64,000 nucleotides of DNA from Brugia malayi (Eukaryota; Nematoda; Chromadorea; Rhabditida; Onchocercidae). A program made the position numbers and the translations under genes. Each line of letters opens with the position of its first letter. Position 1 is the first letter of the stretch. The stretch spans positions 5,118,649 to 5,182,648 of the forward strand of contig NW_025062477.1 in the NCBI RefSeq assembly GCF_000002995.4, in the 5' to 3' direction. The notes under the pieces are model-generated. The model searched no databases, was not told the origin of the DNA, and worked only from the letters and a program-made list of their open reading frames with translations. This document shows positions 40,801 to 54,391 of this stretch, in pieces.

Positions 40801-43535
40801 TTTATTAGTAAACATATTTCCTTTGTCTTTTTGTTTCCACAAATTTAACAAAAAGAAAAAAGAAAAAAATATTAGCATTTGAATAGAATACATTAATAAG
40901 AGGACTAAAAAAGAGTGATAAAATATGACAAAGTAAATGATTTGAAAATATGTGTATGAATAAATTAATAAATGAAGCATTTTTTTTTTTTCAATTTCTT
41001 TCTGATTGCTTTTTTCCGGTTCCGGTAATTAGTCCATTCATTATTTTCTTTTTCTTCAGCCTCTTCCATTTTTTTCTTTTTTTTGATTTTTTTTTTGCTT
41101 TTTTGCTTTTTTTTTACAATATATAAAGGTTTAAGCACTAAGTTAAACTCAACTAGCAGCTTCCTCCATCGTTTGCCAACTTCTTCTCGTCTGGGTGACA
41201 ACAACAATATTACTCGCTAGCTAGCTTATTCTTTCTAGTCTAACTATTGATCGAGATGTGTCGAGAAATGAAACTAAGCTTCAGCTTACCCTCCCCTTCA
41301 GCTTACACATAGAGCACTAAACTAAATTCACTACAGGAAGGGACGAATATATCTCTTATCCATCCTCTTTTCTCCCCCGCCTCTTCTTGTCTTCTTTTTT
41401 CATCCTTATTTACTTTTATTTTTACCCATAATCATCATAAAAACTGTTTTTTATCAACTTAATGTTTCTTCAAAATTCCTCCAATCTGTTAAATTTATTG
41501 CTTCTTTTTAAAGTTATTTCATTTTCTTTTTCTTTCTTTTTGTAAAATAACAAATATTTTGTATTTTAATATGTAAAAATTGAGGTACAAATTTTGAGCG
41601 AATACTTTTTAAAGAAACGAAAATCTAAATATATTTCGAATTGGAAATTAATTATAAAATCTTTTAGCATAGAACCACTGTGAATTAATGAAATTTTGAT
41701 TGGATTAATGAAAAAGAAGAAACATTGATCATAGAATCCTCTTACTTAAAGCTTAATTTCTCTTGATTAGTAATTGAAAATATATTATAAATTTGTGGAA
41801 TATGCATCAATTAACTTTGTATACCTTTTGATTAGTAATTGAAAATAATTTCTAAAATTAAAATCCTCTTCACTTTTTTATGCGCGGAACTTTTTATTAA
41901 ATAATAGCTTGACTGGTAAAAGTATCACTTTCTTTGCGTGAAATTTTTTTTTTTTGCTAAACAATAAATTAACTTGTAAAAATGTCATTTTTTTAAATCC
42001 TTTTTTTTTCTCGACATAAGTATCTAAAAAAAAGCTTCAAATATCTGACTTTTTGATCTAATGGAATATGAGCAAAACACATTAATGAGTAAAACAATAA
42101 TGAATACATAGTAGCATTTAAATTGCTTTGATGTCAAAAAAAAGAAAAAACAAAAAACAAATCACAACAACACTCAAATTTTTCGGGAAACAAATTATTT
42201 TCATCAAAACACAAAAACTTTTTTTTTTTAATCATTGTGTCATATAAACATTTTATTTTCTATCACACAACATGCAATGACAGCCAAGAAAGAAAAGAGC
42301 CTAGGAAACAAAGAAAAAAAAAAATAATTGAGAAATGAAGCAAAACTGATTGCTGCTGTGAAATGAAACATAAAATATTTATCTCATGCAAATACTTTTT
42401 TATATCCAATTTATTGATTTTAGATCGAATAACTTATGTTTTTTTCTTTTTTTCATTTAATATTTTTTTGTCCAATTAAAATTTTTGTTTTTTTTTTTAG
42501 TTATTTGAAAAAAAATATGCTGGCTCACTTTAATTAACAACAAAAAAAGGCTTTTATTTTTTAATAACTGTTGTTTGTTTTCGCTTTAATTATAAATTAA
42601 ATCGGAATTTCAATTGGTAAATTTTTCAATGTTAGAATTCTAATAATGTGTAAAATTTTTTTAAATCAATAAGAAAAAATTTCTTTTCAACTTATTTTAG
42701 TAACACTAAACTTAAAAGAGCAATGATATGAGCTGTTAAAAAAAATTGAATTAATGTATTTTAAATATGAGACAAGTAATTCCAATTGAATTCATTTATC
42801 TTAAATAAGTAAATGTGTGATCCGCAATGAATTAACATGCTTTAAATAATATTAGTAAAGTGATTTTTAATAAATTATATATTTTAAAGATTGAAGATTT
42901 ACATATTTTAAATATCGGATAGATAATTTCATTATAAGAGTAATAATTATAGTAATAGTAATAGTAATAGCAATATAAAAATTTTAACGATTATTTCTAA
43001 CAAATGTAAAACAGTCAATTAACACATTCTTTAATTGATCTGATATTTTTATTTCAATTAATTGCTAAATTAAAATAATCACATTCATCAATAATTGAAG
43101 CACATTTTTTTCATTTGAAATGAAAATAGTTCATCTAATCATATTGATTTACACATTCATTTCAATATTAATACTTATTATAAGTGAGAGATGAATCAAT
43201 TTTTCCTTTTATTAAAAAAGGAAACTAAAAGGCTTAACAGAGATTTGCCATACAGTCTGTCTTAAAATATATATCTTTTATACTACTAATAATTTCTTCT
43301 TGAATTTGTTTTAAAACTTATCATAAAATACATTTACCATATTTTACTAATTTTATCAAAATATTGCGATATTAATTATCTTTTATCAAACTTTCATAAT
43401 GCAAAATACTTTGAATGATTTATTTTAGACAAAGATTATGGTGTCATGACTGGTTGATTCAAATTTTTAACAGCTCATATTTTGGCATTATTTCTTTTTT
43501 CTTTCTTTTATTTCAAAATCATTTCAATTTAACCG

Positions 43536-46500
43536 ATGACTTTTCGCCGACAGGTTTGTATTATTCTATTATTTATGCAACTTCAGCTTTCAATTTAATA
43601 CTGCTTTAAAAAATTACTAACACCTCATCATAACTTTATTCAAAGTCATATATTTCTAAAACTGAAACAAACAAGAATTTAAATTTAAAATTGAAACTAA
43701 TCCTTATCGTATTTTTTTTTATTTGCCATTTATTCATGTTCATCGAACGAAGAGAAAATTACTAATTGTTAGCAGAAATGTTCAATGTAATTAAGGATAT
43801 TAAAAAAAATTTCATTTCTATAGCTGAGAAATAAAAGAAATTATACGATTAAATCGATTTGTAAATTTTATTTTTTTACACTTTCTAGTAATTAGCATTA
43901 TTCATATATTTTAATTGCTGTTAAATCATACTTTAGTTTTTGTTACAAACAATGTTATAAACAATAGACATTTTAGTAGAACAATAATAATTGATAGAAT
44001 TACTTCTTATTTTTTTAACTTCAAAAAAAAAAAAAATCGCACTTTTTATCTTGAAAAAAAATATCGGTGCACTTATTTTTTTTTTCCTATTTTTAAGGGT
44101 AGTGCCGATTCGAATTTTAGCCGTCGAGAAAGTGATTTTGATTTGGATGAAAGGAATCGAGAAACTTTACGTCGTGATGCGGAACGTTCCGCAGCGTTAC
44201 AACTTGAACGGGCCAAAGTATGAATGCTATTAAAATAATTATAGCGAATAATTTTGGCAAATTTAATTAATATTGAATGTGTAATTTATATTATATCCTA
44301 TATTTTTTAATAAATCCTTTTTATCTTCTTTTAAATCAAAAATGATAATTATATAAAGAAAAAGTTCATCTTCGGTTCGTTCATCGTGATCTAATTAAGA
44401 TGACGAAAATTTAATAGTATTTATTCATTTATAGTATTTATTATGAATATTTCTGCATAATCCAGATTACTTTGCTTGATTAATTCTGAATTTCATATTT
44501 TTCAAAAACTTACCTATAATTTTAATCCTCATGCAGAAACACAATTAGCACAGTTTAGTATTCTTCAATCATTCCATTAAGAAATCTAAAATAGCAATAA
44601 ATTAGTCATTTTTTGATTTGTGTGAAATAAAAATTATCTGAAATAAATAAGTAACACCTCTGAAATTAAGAAATAAGCGAATATTTTAACTTATTTTTAT
44701 TTATTTTTATTCTTCAAAATTGTCCTTTCTTTTTTAATTTTCTGTCAACAAATTATTTTTTTTTTTTTTCGAATTTTCATCTTTCAAATTGTTAAATTGC
44801 AGTATAAACCGGTAGCTTTTGCTGTTTGTACAAATGTGGAATTTGATGGAACATTGGATGATGATTCACCTGTGCATGGTTGTGCTGTATCATTTAAAGT
44901 TAAGGATTTCTTACATATTAAAGAGGTAAATAAATTTTAATAAAAAATTTTTCAAATCTTAAAATTTCTTCTTGAGATTTTTATTTAAATTAAAATTAAA
45001 CTTTTTTCTTTTTTTTGTATCATTGTATTTACTGTAGTGGAAATAAACTTAATATCCAATTCGATAATTAGGATATATTTATTTCAAGCATTTTTTTTGC
45101 ACCATTATTTTAAATGTTTAAGTTTATTTAATATTTTAATTTGGACAAAAAAGAAAACTTTTGAAATAAGCAATATTGCAAATATTTTCGTATGCATTTT
45201 TTCTTGAAATTTAATTAAATCGTAAAATTTTAGAAATATAATAATGACTGGTGGATAGGTCGTTTGGTAAAGGAAGGACATGATCTTGGTTTTATTCCAT
45301 CACCAGTTAAACTTGAAAATAATCGACAACAAAATGCAAAAGGATTAAAATTGTATTAATTTCTTATTTTCTTTTTTCATATTAATTTTTTATTTTCAAA
45401 TGACATACCAAATTGATTAAGTATACTTCTAATTATATAATACAAAATTTTGGTTAATATCACTTATTGATCATAGCTTGCTAAAATTTAGATTGAATTT
45501 TTTGAAATTGATTAATTAATAGAAAATGCTTTTGAAAAAAATTAGCAGATATTGACAAAAAATATTATATGAAAGTGAGAAAAAATGTTAGAATATTCAT
45601 AAATTTTTTTTTTCTTTTGAAAAAAAAGAAACTTTTCAAATAATAAAATTCTAAGTATTATTTTAATTAAAAAATTTAATCTGTTTAAAATACGAAAAAA
45701 AAAAAACAGACAGAATGCATTTTTGAACATAAAAATTATCAATTAGTTTTCTCATTGCTAATAAAAACAATATATTTTCAATTCCCAAAAGTAAATGCTT
45801 CTCTTCTTTTTCTTTTTTTTTTAATTTTCGAAATATAATTAACAGATAATACCAAATTGTTTTTTTTTTTTTTCCTTTTTAACTAATTAAGCTTTACTTT
45901 TATTCATTTTTTTTTTCAATTCCTTCGTTTTGCTTTTCAGTAAATCATCAAGCATACCAAATTTGGCTAGTTTAGATGATATGATGCCACGAAGTGGTTC
46001 ACCCGGTTCAACTCCACCTACACCAGGTGTTTCATTATTATTATTATTATCTGGGAAGTAAATTTGTTTTGCGAAAAATTTTTGGAAATGAAAAACAATT
46101 GATAAATACTTATTAGTTTAAAATTTTTAAGTAATAATTACAAGTTTAAATAAAATTTGTATTATTATTATTATTCAGGTATGAATAATTTAATGAAGAA
46201 ATACCATAAGTTCAGTAAAAATAATTAAAAAACGTAATAATATTTGTGAATATAATTTAATAAAATATAAACTGAAAAGAATATATATATATATATAAAA
46301 AGAATATTTAATAAATATAAATTGTCATACCAAAATTACTTTTATTAAGTTTTCAAACTCATTATTTTTAATGATTAGGAAAACATCGTTCTCCCTTTCT
46401 TTTTTTTTTTCTAAAATATTTTAGCATCTTTTCAGGAGCTGAATTAGACGAAGAAGACAATGCACATAGTAAAAAAATCACTGATTTAGTTTCTACACCT

Positions 46501-49500
46501 CCACCTACAAAAGAAAAAAGAAAATTGATGTTTAAAAAGGTAATTTTATTACTACCTGTGAAACTGTCACTTTTTGTTTCCTCTTTATGACAAATTTTTA
46601 CGAAATTTTCAAAAGTTTGAAAAGTTTGAGAAGAAAATAAAAATTTTTAATTTTTATAAAATTTACCTAAAATATTGTTTGTGCATTTTAAAAATTTCTA
46701 AACCATTAAAAGTGTAATTGCTGCAGCAAGAAAGTTTACCTCCATATGATGTTGTGCCATCAATGCGACCAGTTGTCATCGTTGGACCATCATTAAAAGG
46801 TTATGAGGTCACGGATATGATGCAAAAAGCTGTTTTTGATTATCTCAAACATCGATTTGAAGGAAGGTTAGTTGGCATACCTTTTTTTTTCCTTTCATGT
46901 CTTTTTTATATTAGAAATTTTTTAAATTTGCGTTTTAAATTTTGTTCCTAAAAAAATTGAACAATAAAATTAAAAATAAATATAGGTAAGAAGTTTAATA
47001 GTATCATGTATAATTCTATTTCTTTTTTTTTCTTTTTTTTTTTTAGGATAATAATAACGCGTGTCACTGCTGATATTTCATTAGCAAAACGAACATTAAT
47101 GAATAATCCATCGAAACGAGCAACAATGGAAAGAGCAAATTCAAGATCAAGCAATAATCTAGGTAGGTATAAATATGTTTCTTAACTAATATTCTGAATA
47201 TAAGTATTTTCATTAAGTAACAATTTAGCCTTAGAAAATTTCCTCAGGTAAGAACTTGAATGTAGATATTTTTCTCAAGTAATAAGTAATAATACAGGTG
47301 TAAACAATTTTCTTTAGAGAACAATTCAATACAGATATTTTTCATTTCACAATTGATAATTTAGATTTTAATAATTTCTTTCCAAACAAAAGATTTTTTT
47401 TTTCTTATATTAACTAATTATTATAGCAAGAAGACAAACAAATTCATAGCGACAAATTATTTCAGAAACTTTTCAAATAACTTTTATACAACATTCAGAA
47501 AAAAAAAAAAAAAACAGTGCAAAAAAAGAAAAATGAAAAAATATTGATTGCTTTTGAAGCTTTAATTTTAATATAATTTAATTTTTTAAATTCATTGACT
47601 GCTTTTAAGATTTATCTTATTTTTTTCATTAATAGCTTCATGTCTTCATTTCTTTTTTTTTTCTTTTTCAGCTGAAATTCAGGCGGAAATAGAACGGATA
47701 TTTGAATTAGCTCGATCCATGCAACTTGTCGTGTTAGATTGTGACACAATCAATCATCCCTCACAGTTGGCTAAAACATCGCTTGCACCAATTCATGTTT
47801 ATATCAAAATTAGCTCACCTAAAGTTGGCTTTCTTTCAAATTTTCATTTTCTGTTTCTTTTTTTTTCAAAAAAAGAAAATAGTTAAACTGAAAAATGAAA
47901 CTAAAATTTAAGTGGAAATTACCTTACCTGGAATATATTGCAGAGAGATAAGTAATATATATATATGATTGACATTTACATTTTAGAATATTCTTACTGT
48001 TCCTAATTTTAGGTTCTTCAAAGGCTTATTAAATCAAGAAATAAATCACAAACGAGAAATATGAATGTACAAATGGTTGCAGCTGAGAAATTAGCACAAT
48101 GTCCAGTAGTAAGTTAAATAATTTTAGAAGTTTTTCTTTTCATGAAGTGATTTTAATGAAATTTTAATTTTTGCAAAAAATCATATTAGAAAAAAATTCA
48201 GTGAAAATTCATATTGTTTTAATCTTATAAATAATAAAATTAACAAACATTGAACTATTTACTCAATCTTATCATTTAGAAATTATTTTTTTTTCCTTCT
48301 TAAATTAATTTTAGGAAATGTTTGATGTTTTATTGGATGAGAATCAACTGGAAGATGCATGTGAGCATTTAGCTGATTATATGGAATCATACTGGAGAGC
48401 GACACATCCGCCAGTGAAATCACCGCCTCGAATAAAACGAAATCCAATGGAAAATCGCGGTCCATCAACATTATTTACACCATCACAAATGATGCAAGGT
48501 TAATTAATGATTGATATGATAGCTGTATTTGAACATTTATAACAAATTTTAATTTTATAGATTTTAAAATTTCATAAAAAGCTCAAAATGCAATTTAATT
48601 GCCAAATAATCAAATTCATAAAAAATATAAGAAATTGTTGAATTAAAGAAAAAAAAGGAATTAATAAAAATTGTAATTTTTCTTGTTTAAATTTTAAAAT
48701 AGAATAAATACCACGAAATTTTGCAATTGCAAATTTGTGTTTCATTATATTTCTTCCCTATATTATGTCAAATTTACAAATACTTCAATTTAAAAAATAT
48801 AATAGTTCAATTTAAAATGTATATAAGTAAATTCAAAATATATAGAAGTGGAATTGCTAAGCTATAAAATTCAGGAATGGGACATCCATTAGCAATATCA
48901 CCAATGGTTAACTCACCGGATATGAATATTCCATCAGCGATCCGGCAAAGGAGCCCACAACAGCAGCAGCGTGTTCCAACATTTAATCTTCCACCAGTAA
49001 ATTTTCAAATTTTATAATTTAATTAAAAACGATAAAAACGATACATTTCGTAAAGCCATAAATAATAGTTGTTAGCAGCAAAAAAAAATTTTATTTTCAG
49101 ATACTTTATTTTTATTTTTAAATACTTCAATTTTTTTTTTTTTTTTTTTTTTAATATAAAATAATTTATTAAAAAAGTACAAAATATTTACTATCATAAG
49201 TTACTAAATTAAACATTACTTTATTCATTTCTTATTAATAGTACTTAGTTGTACATCCTTTCTTTTCTTTTTTGCATGCATATCATTTTCATCTTATTTC
49301 ATTATTGCATTTTCTAATTTCAATGTAACCAATTCGAATTTAGCAATTGATTGGTTAGTCTCAAAATGTAATTAATTTGCTTTTAAAAAATTGTCCATTT
49401 TTTAATTTTTATTATTATAGAAATTAGTTTTTAGCTTTTCTGCATGCTAAATATCCTTCCCATTATTAATTTTAGTCATTTCTCTGTAACCATTGGCTAA

Positions 49501-49960
49501 TATCCTTACTAATAAGTTCCTATTAAAATTTCGATTTTCATCAATCGTTATTTGAATAATTTTAAAAGAATTTAAAGTTTCAATGTAGCCTACGTGGACA
49601 AATAATGTGACAGAGTTGCATTTGTGACACATACATACAATAATATAAATATATAAATAAATAGGAGTAAAATTTAAATTTTTTATTTAAATAGCAAATG
49701 CATATTTTTTTCAACCAAAATTTTAAAGGAAAAAAATTTTCAACAATTTTTAGGTACAATATGATGAGCAATTAATTCAGAATTCTGGATATTATCAGGA
49801 ACCATTACAATCAACCATACCAATGCAAAATATACCGCAACAAAGACAAACGTTACAGCAACACGATGATATCCATGGTTTCGATGATTACGATGAGGAA
49901 GATTTCCGACGTGATATACGTGATAATAGTTATGAATCTCGTGGTAATTATCATTACTGA
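43536..49960 (+). CDS. ccb-1: Voltage-gated calcium channel beta subunit
   Basis: Exons 43536..43553, 44098..44217, 44803..44925, 45234..45352, 45941..46026, 46436..46539, 46727..46866, 47047..47162, 47672..47823, 48013..48108, 48315..48498, 48875..48996, 49754..49960 join in phase to 528 residues. The beta subunit binds the I-II linker of CaV alpha-1 on the cytosolic face, promotes channel surface expression and tunes gating. Order: short N-terminus (MTFRRQ then GSADS), SH3 core ([40 protein letters not shown]), variable HOOK region (about 128-190), guanylate-kinase-like domain (about 196-395: [73 protein letters not shown]) and a Gln/Pro-rich tail ending GNYHY. An in-frame TAA sits two codons before the ATG, supporting the start for this transcript; the exon ending RRQ matches the conserved vertebrate boundary. 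Other N-termini are likely. Confidence 0.94.
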
Positions 49961-51486
49961 ATAATTTCTCATTTCTTAAATGCTAATCAGTTAATTAATA
50001 ATGAATGAAAATTTAGTAATATAATACAAAATTAGATTAATTGCATGAAAGTATGATTTTTTCTAATAAAAAAATATTTATTTTGAACTTTTTTTCTTTC
50101 TCGCTTCCTTTTTTTTTTTTGCTTTTTGCTTTTTACATTTCTATAAATTATTGCAATAAATAATTGATTATTAAATATCTCAGAAAAAAGAAAGGAAATT
50201 ATGTAGCATTTTTTTTCTAAATTGTTATTTTCTTTCGGGTAAGAAATTTTCAATAGGTTTTAAAATATTTTTAAAATTGTAATTTTGTGTCCAGTTGGAC
50301 ATTTTCTTGGCATAGTTTGTTATGTGTAGATTTCATTCGTTCTGTGTGCCTTTCAACAGTTTTCATTGTTTTCTAAATAAAATTTTACCAAAATATTTTT
50401 TGAAATAATCAGTCAATGAAAAGAAAAAACAACAAAATATGAGAAAATTTTCAAGTGTTGAAAAATTTATTTCTAAAATTTAAAATATTGAAGCAAACAT
50501 GAAAACACAAAACATTCAGATTTTCAAATGGATAAACTATTTTCCATTTAAATAGCACTAATCATTGATATTGAAATATTGTCTAAATTATCAATTGAAA
50601 TTCATTTCTGAAAATAAAATTTTTTTTACAATGATTAAAATTTGTGATATTTTTTATTTGATAAAAATGCATGGGAAAAAGCTGCAATGTAACTGTGCGA
50701 AATTTTCAACATTTATTGATAATATGGTAATGTGTAGATATATTTTTTTTAAATCGATTTGACCCTTACAAATTACAGTGTTTTCTATAACCTATAATCT
50801 ATTAATATTAAAAATTAGTAATAATCTGAAATCACACCTGTTGTAATCTATATTATGAAGTGTAAAATTAAAATTTAGCAATGGTACTAGAATGATAGAA
50901 AAATTCGCGAAATATAAGGTAGAAAGCTTCTCACGTAAAAATCGATTAATTCAAGAAGCCAATCAATAAATTGATAATGCTTAGATATTTCCCGATTGAA
51001 ATTATGTTTAATTATAATTAATTATAGTAATTTTACTGCCTATAATTTCAATTTTACTTCTATTGATAGGTTAGAGAAGAAAAAGAAATTTATTTCACAG
51101 TAATGATGAAAACTTGAAACAATTGCTGAATGTTTTCGAAGTCAAAGAAATTTTTTATTCTGTTAAAATAAATTTATGAAATGTTAAAATCGTCAAAAAG
51201 AAAAATTTTGGAAAACATTACATAAAAATATATTGGAATTAGATTAATTTAGAGGTATATTATCGTAAAGTAACAATTAAAAGAATAATAGATTAGGAAA
51301 AAAATCATTAAAAATATTTTTTAATAGGAAATGAAATTTTTTAATTCTTTCCTAATTGTTTTTTTTTTTTGATAAACAAAGAAAAATTTTGATGCAAAAA
51401 GGGAAATGAATAAATAAAGTTAGTATTTTTCATGAAAATACACAAAAATAATTTGTAATTTCGTTTTTTTTCCTGAAAAAATTTCT
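49961..51486. other. Convergent spacer, CACNB and KDM1A
   Basis: AT-rich DNA expected to contain both 3' UTRs. No splice-supported exon or structured repeat was seen in these 1.5 kb. Confidence 0.55.
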
Positions 51487-53926
51487 TCACATGAAACTAT
51501 CAGCTGCATAACGAATTCCAAGCATGCAATCGGCGATACGTCCTGCTTCACGTAAACCCGATAAATAGGCACCATGAATCTGAAAATATTCAAAAAAAAA
51601 AATAAAAAAAAAAGAATATTGAAACGAAACAAAGGTATATTACAATTCTTGATAAAAGCATTAAAAAAACATTTAAAAATAATTGAAAAATAAGGTAAAA
51701 TAAGGCATTTAAAAATAATTAAAAAAAAAAATAAAGTTATCAGTGAATCTTAAATTTTAAACAAAGAAGAAAAAAAAAGTATTAATTAAATTAACCGTTC
51801 CAGGATGCTCACGACAGGTATGTTCACCAGCAAAAAAAATTCGATCATAACCAGTTGAATCTTTCACTGGTTCTGCTAAACTATCAAATGCATCCACTGA
51901 AATAGTGAGAAATTTTTCTAAAAATCAAATTTTTGAACTTTTAATTAATTTAATCTTTCAATATTTCCTTCAAAAAAAAAATTTTCTAAAATAAAAATTC
52001 GGCAATAAATTACTGAATAAGTTTAATTATGTAAACATACATGTGCAATTTGATGAAACATAGCTAAAAGCGCCACGTGAGAAACAATCTGCTCTCCAAC
52101 GTGTTATAATTACGTCTGTTGGCTAAAAAAAGTAAAGTAGGAAGAAAAGATTTTTAATTTCTAAAATATTTAGGAAAAAGAAAAAAAAACACTGTGAAAT
52201 ATAACTTTTCGTAATATTTATAATAAATTATCATATTACAAATTAATTAATACTATTTTTAACCAATTTCCGATACAGACTAGGCTATTTCATTAACAAT
52301 GGAAAAATTTGAATAAATTTTGCCCTCATCTAAATTTCTCGACAAAAGTTATCATTAAGCTGTGAAGGTGATGAAAATTCCGACAAAACCATTACGGTAA
52401 TCAAATCTGAAGGTGATGATAACCCTGACAAAACCGCCAAGATGATTAAGATGTGAAGTTAGATTACGATCTTTGCGTGCATTACTTTATTGTGAATTGC
52501 GTGAGAGATATATAGTAATTTAGTTTGTGATATGATTTTGGATATGTTGTGATAGTTAAACTTGTGATATAATTTTTTTTCCTAATTTTATAATTTCTGT
52601 TTAAGGTGAAATTTTTTAAATTCACATGGTTACTTATCAAAAAAAAAGTATGCAATGCTGAGGAATAGCATTATTGATTATTTCACTTATAAAAATCACA
52701 ATATATTCATACCTCTTTTGGGCATGTTGGACCAAAAACAGCAGAAAGAAAATTCATGATTTTATAAACAATAATATCACCAGGTGCTTCTTCCAAAGCG
52801 TTAGCAGAATCACCTGAGACAAGTGCAATCAGAACTGGTTTGTCACGATGAGCTTGAAACATGAACATTTCACCACGGCTTGTTGCACACCTGTAAAAAG
52901 ATGGAATTTACCATTAAATGACAATATAACATATCTCTTCATAAACATCAGTCTATAGATTGAATAATTAATTAATTAATTAATTAATAACAGAATATAT
53001 AACTAGCAGTGAGTAACTTAATAGCTAATACAATAAGTATGATCAATAACTAACATAGTATCTGATATTTGCCCAAAAACACGTGTGTTCTCCCAGAATG
53101 GTTTTTCAAAAAATAGCATAATCTGAAATTAAAAAAAAATCAAAAATTTGAATAATGTTTTTGATAAATGAACTTAAATTCAAATTTAGCTAATAAATAA
53201 AATTGTCGTAGGAAAGTTTCAATCATTAGATTGAATTAACTGAGTAATTATTTTTTATTTAATTCATTCATTAATTCTGAATAAATCATTTGAATGATTC
53301 TATAGAAGTTTCTACCTTACCTTATTAACATTCCCAAAACCAATAGAATTGATAGCATCAACTTTCCAAAACGGTAACTCAGGATGAAACAATGGAGCAT
53401 TATTTCGATTTCGAACTGATCGTTTCAAAACGCCAAGCGGTAATGTACACAGTACACAATCGCCATTGAAAATTACCTCGCGGGTACCATTAACCAAACA
53501 TTTTACACTCACTTCTGAAATGCAAATTTGGAAAAAGAAACTTAATAGATGAATAGCAATTTAAAATGAATAACAATTTCAATAACTTTCAACCCTCAAA
53601 AGTTTCGAATATTCAATTTAAGAAAAAAAAAAAGCAAGCATTAAAGAAGTTAATAATATTAGCCCAAAGCTGTTTTTAAATTAAAATATACTTCAAAAAA
53701 AAAACATAAAGTAAACTTTCCAATTTATTCCTATTTCTTATTTAAGACTTTTTTTTAGGAGTCAAAATTAAAATTAAAATTTAATAGAAAGCAAAATGTA
53801 AATTAGATGATAATTTAAAAAGAGACAAACTTCCGTTATCGCACTGAATTTGCTGCACGACATGATCAAGATAAATATGCGAATCACTGCCAAGTGTAAT
53901 TAAGAATTTAATAAGACCTTCAGCAA
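51487..53926 (-). CDS. KDM1A: LSD1/KDM1A-type histone demethylase, C-terminal half
   Basis: Exons from the 5' side: 53831..53926, 53321..53514, 53055..53122, 52713..52890, 52041..52122, 51796..51896, 51487..51579, in continuous phase (about 269 residues plus a split first codon). This is the FAD amine-oxidase domain that removes methyl groups from H3K4. Signs: CTLPLGVLKRS, SIGFGNVNK whose last Lys (53321-53323, at the exon end) matches the catalytic Lys661 of human LSD1, ATSRGEMFMF, RWRADCFSRGAFSYV, FFAGEHTCREHPGTIHGAYL and SGLREAGRIAD. These fit LSD1 better than spermine oxidases. C. elegans has SPR-5, LSD-1 and AMX-1; which one this matches cannot be decided. The SWIRM and FAD-binding N-terminal parts are not in this block, and the entry phase at 53926 demands further upstream exons. 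Confidence 0.9.
52364..52453 (+). repeat. 45-base tandem duplication inside a KDM1A intron
   Basis: GAAGGTGATGA starts at 52364 and again at 52409. The first 27 bases of each unit differ at four positions, and the second halves are more diverged. On the plus strand both units are open in one frame, with a shared EGD-(E/D)-N-x-DKT pattern, ending at a TGA. The intron is the one between KDM1A exons 52713..52890 and 52041..52122. Confidence 0.75.
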
Positions 53927-54320
53927 CTGAAAAAAAAAAATCCTTTGAAACTGAGAAAAGAATGAAAAAATAAATTTGAAAACTTGAAAAGTTGTATTTT
54001 CCACATAATACATGCTAATATATTATCGGATAATAATAGAATATCGTAGCAATTTTTAGTTAAAAGTAGAAATTTGAGAAATTGTTACTTTGAAAGGATA
54101 CCTCAATGGATGAATGAATTTATGAGAAAAAAAAAAAATCCAAATTAATTTTTTCACTTTTCCCTATCATTTTATGCTTTTTTTGTCCCTTTTTAACTAA
54201 ATTTCCTACTTGAGAATATTATTTTTTCCCTGAATGAAAGAGGGGAAAAAAAAAGGGAAAACCTCTCTTTCTGACGCAATGCAGGGTATAATTTCTTGAT
54301 ATGGTATATTAGTGGTCCTC

Positions 54321-54391
54321 GGTTAAACATGAGTGGAAGGGTTAAAGCATGAGTATTGGGTACTTAAGGGTTAAAGGTCGAGTGGTACTTG
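54321..54391 (+). repeat. Three imperfect GGTTAAA-headed repeat units
   Basis: Units start at 54321, 54340 and 54369 (GGTTAAACATGAGTGG, GGTTAAAGCATGAGTA, GGTTAAAGGTCGAGTGG). The patch is G-richer than its surroundings and is closed by stops in the frames tried. Confidence 0.65.

Larger units (their letters stand above)
36311..43535. promoter_or_regulatory. Divergent spacer, coiled-coil gene and CACNB
   Basis: These 7.2 kb lie between two head-to-head starts. They hold a CA/GT microsatellite (about 36806-36862), a stretch dense in TTACACG/TTATACG words (37015-37255), a 19-base direct repeat, and coding-like patches on the plus strand near 38729-38848 and 40408-40754. Promoters for both genes and possible alternative first exons of CACNB are expected here, but none can be fixed from sequence alone. 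Confidence 0.45.

Noticed and set aside
40965..41207. Minus-strand Lys-rich frame of 80 codons
   Set aside because: Mostly poly-Lys from poly(T) tracts; only the first 30 residues look ordinary, with no splice or homology support.
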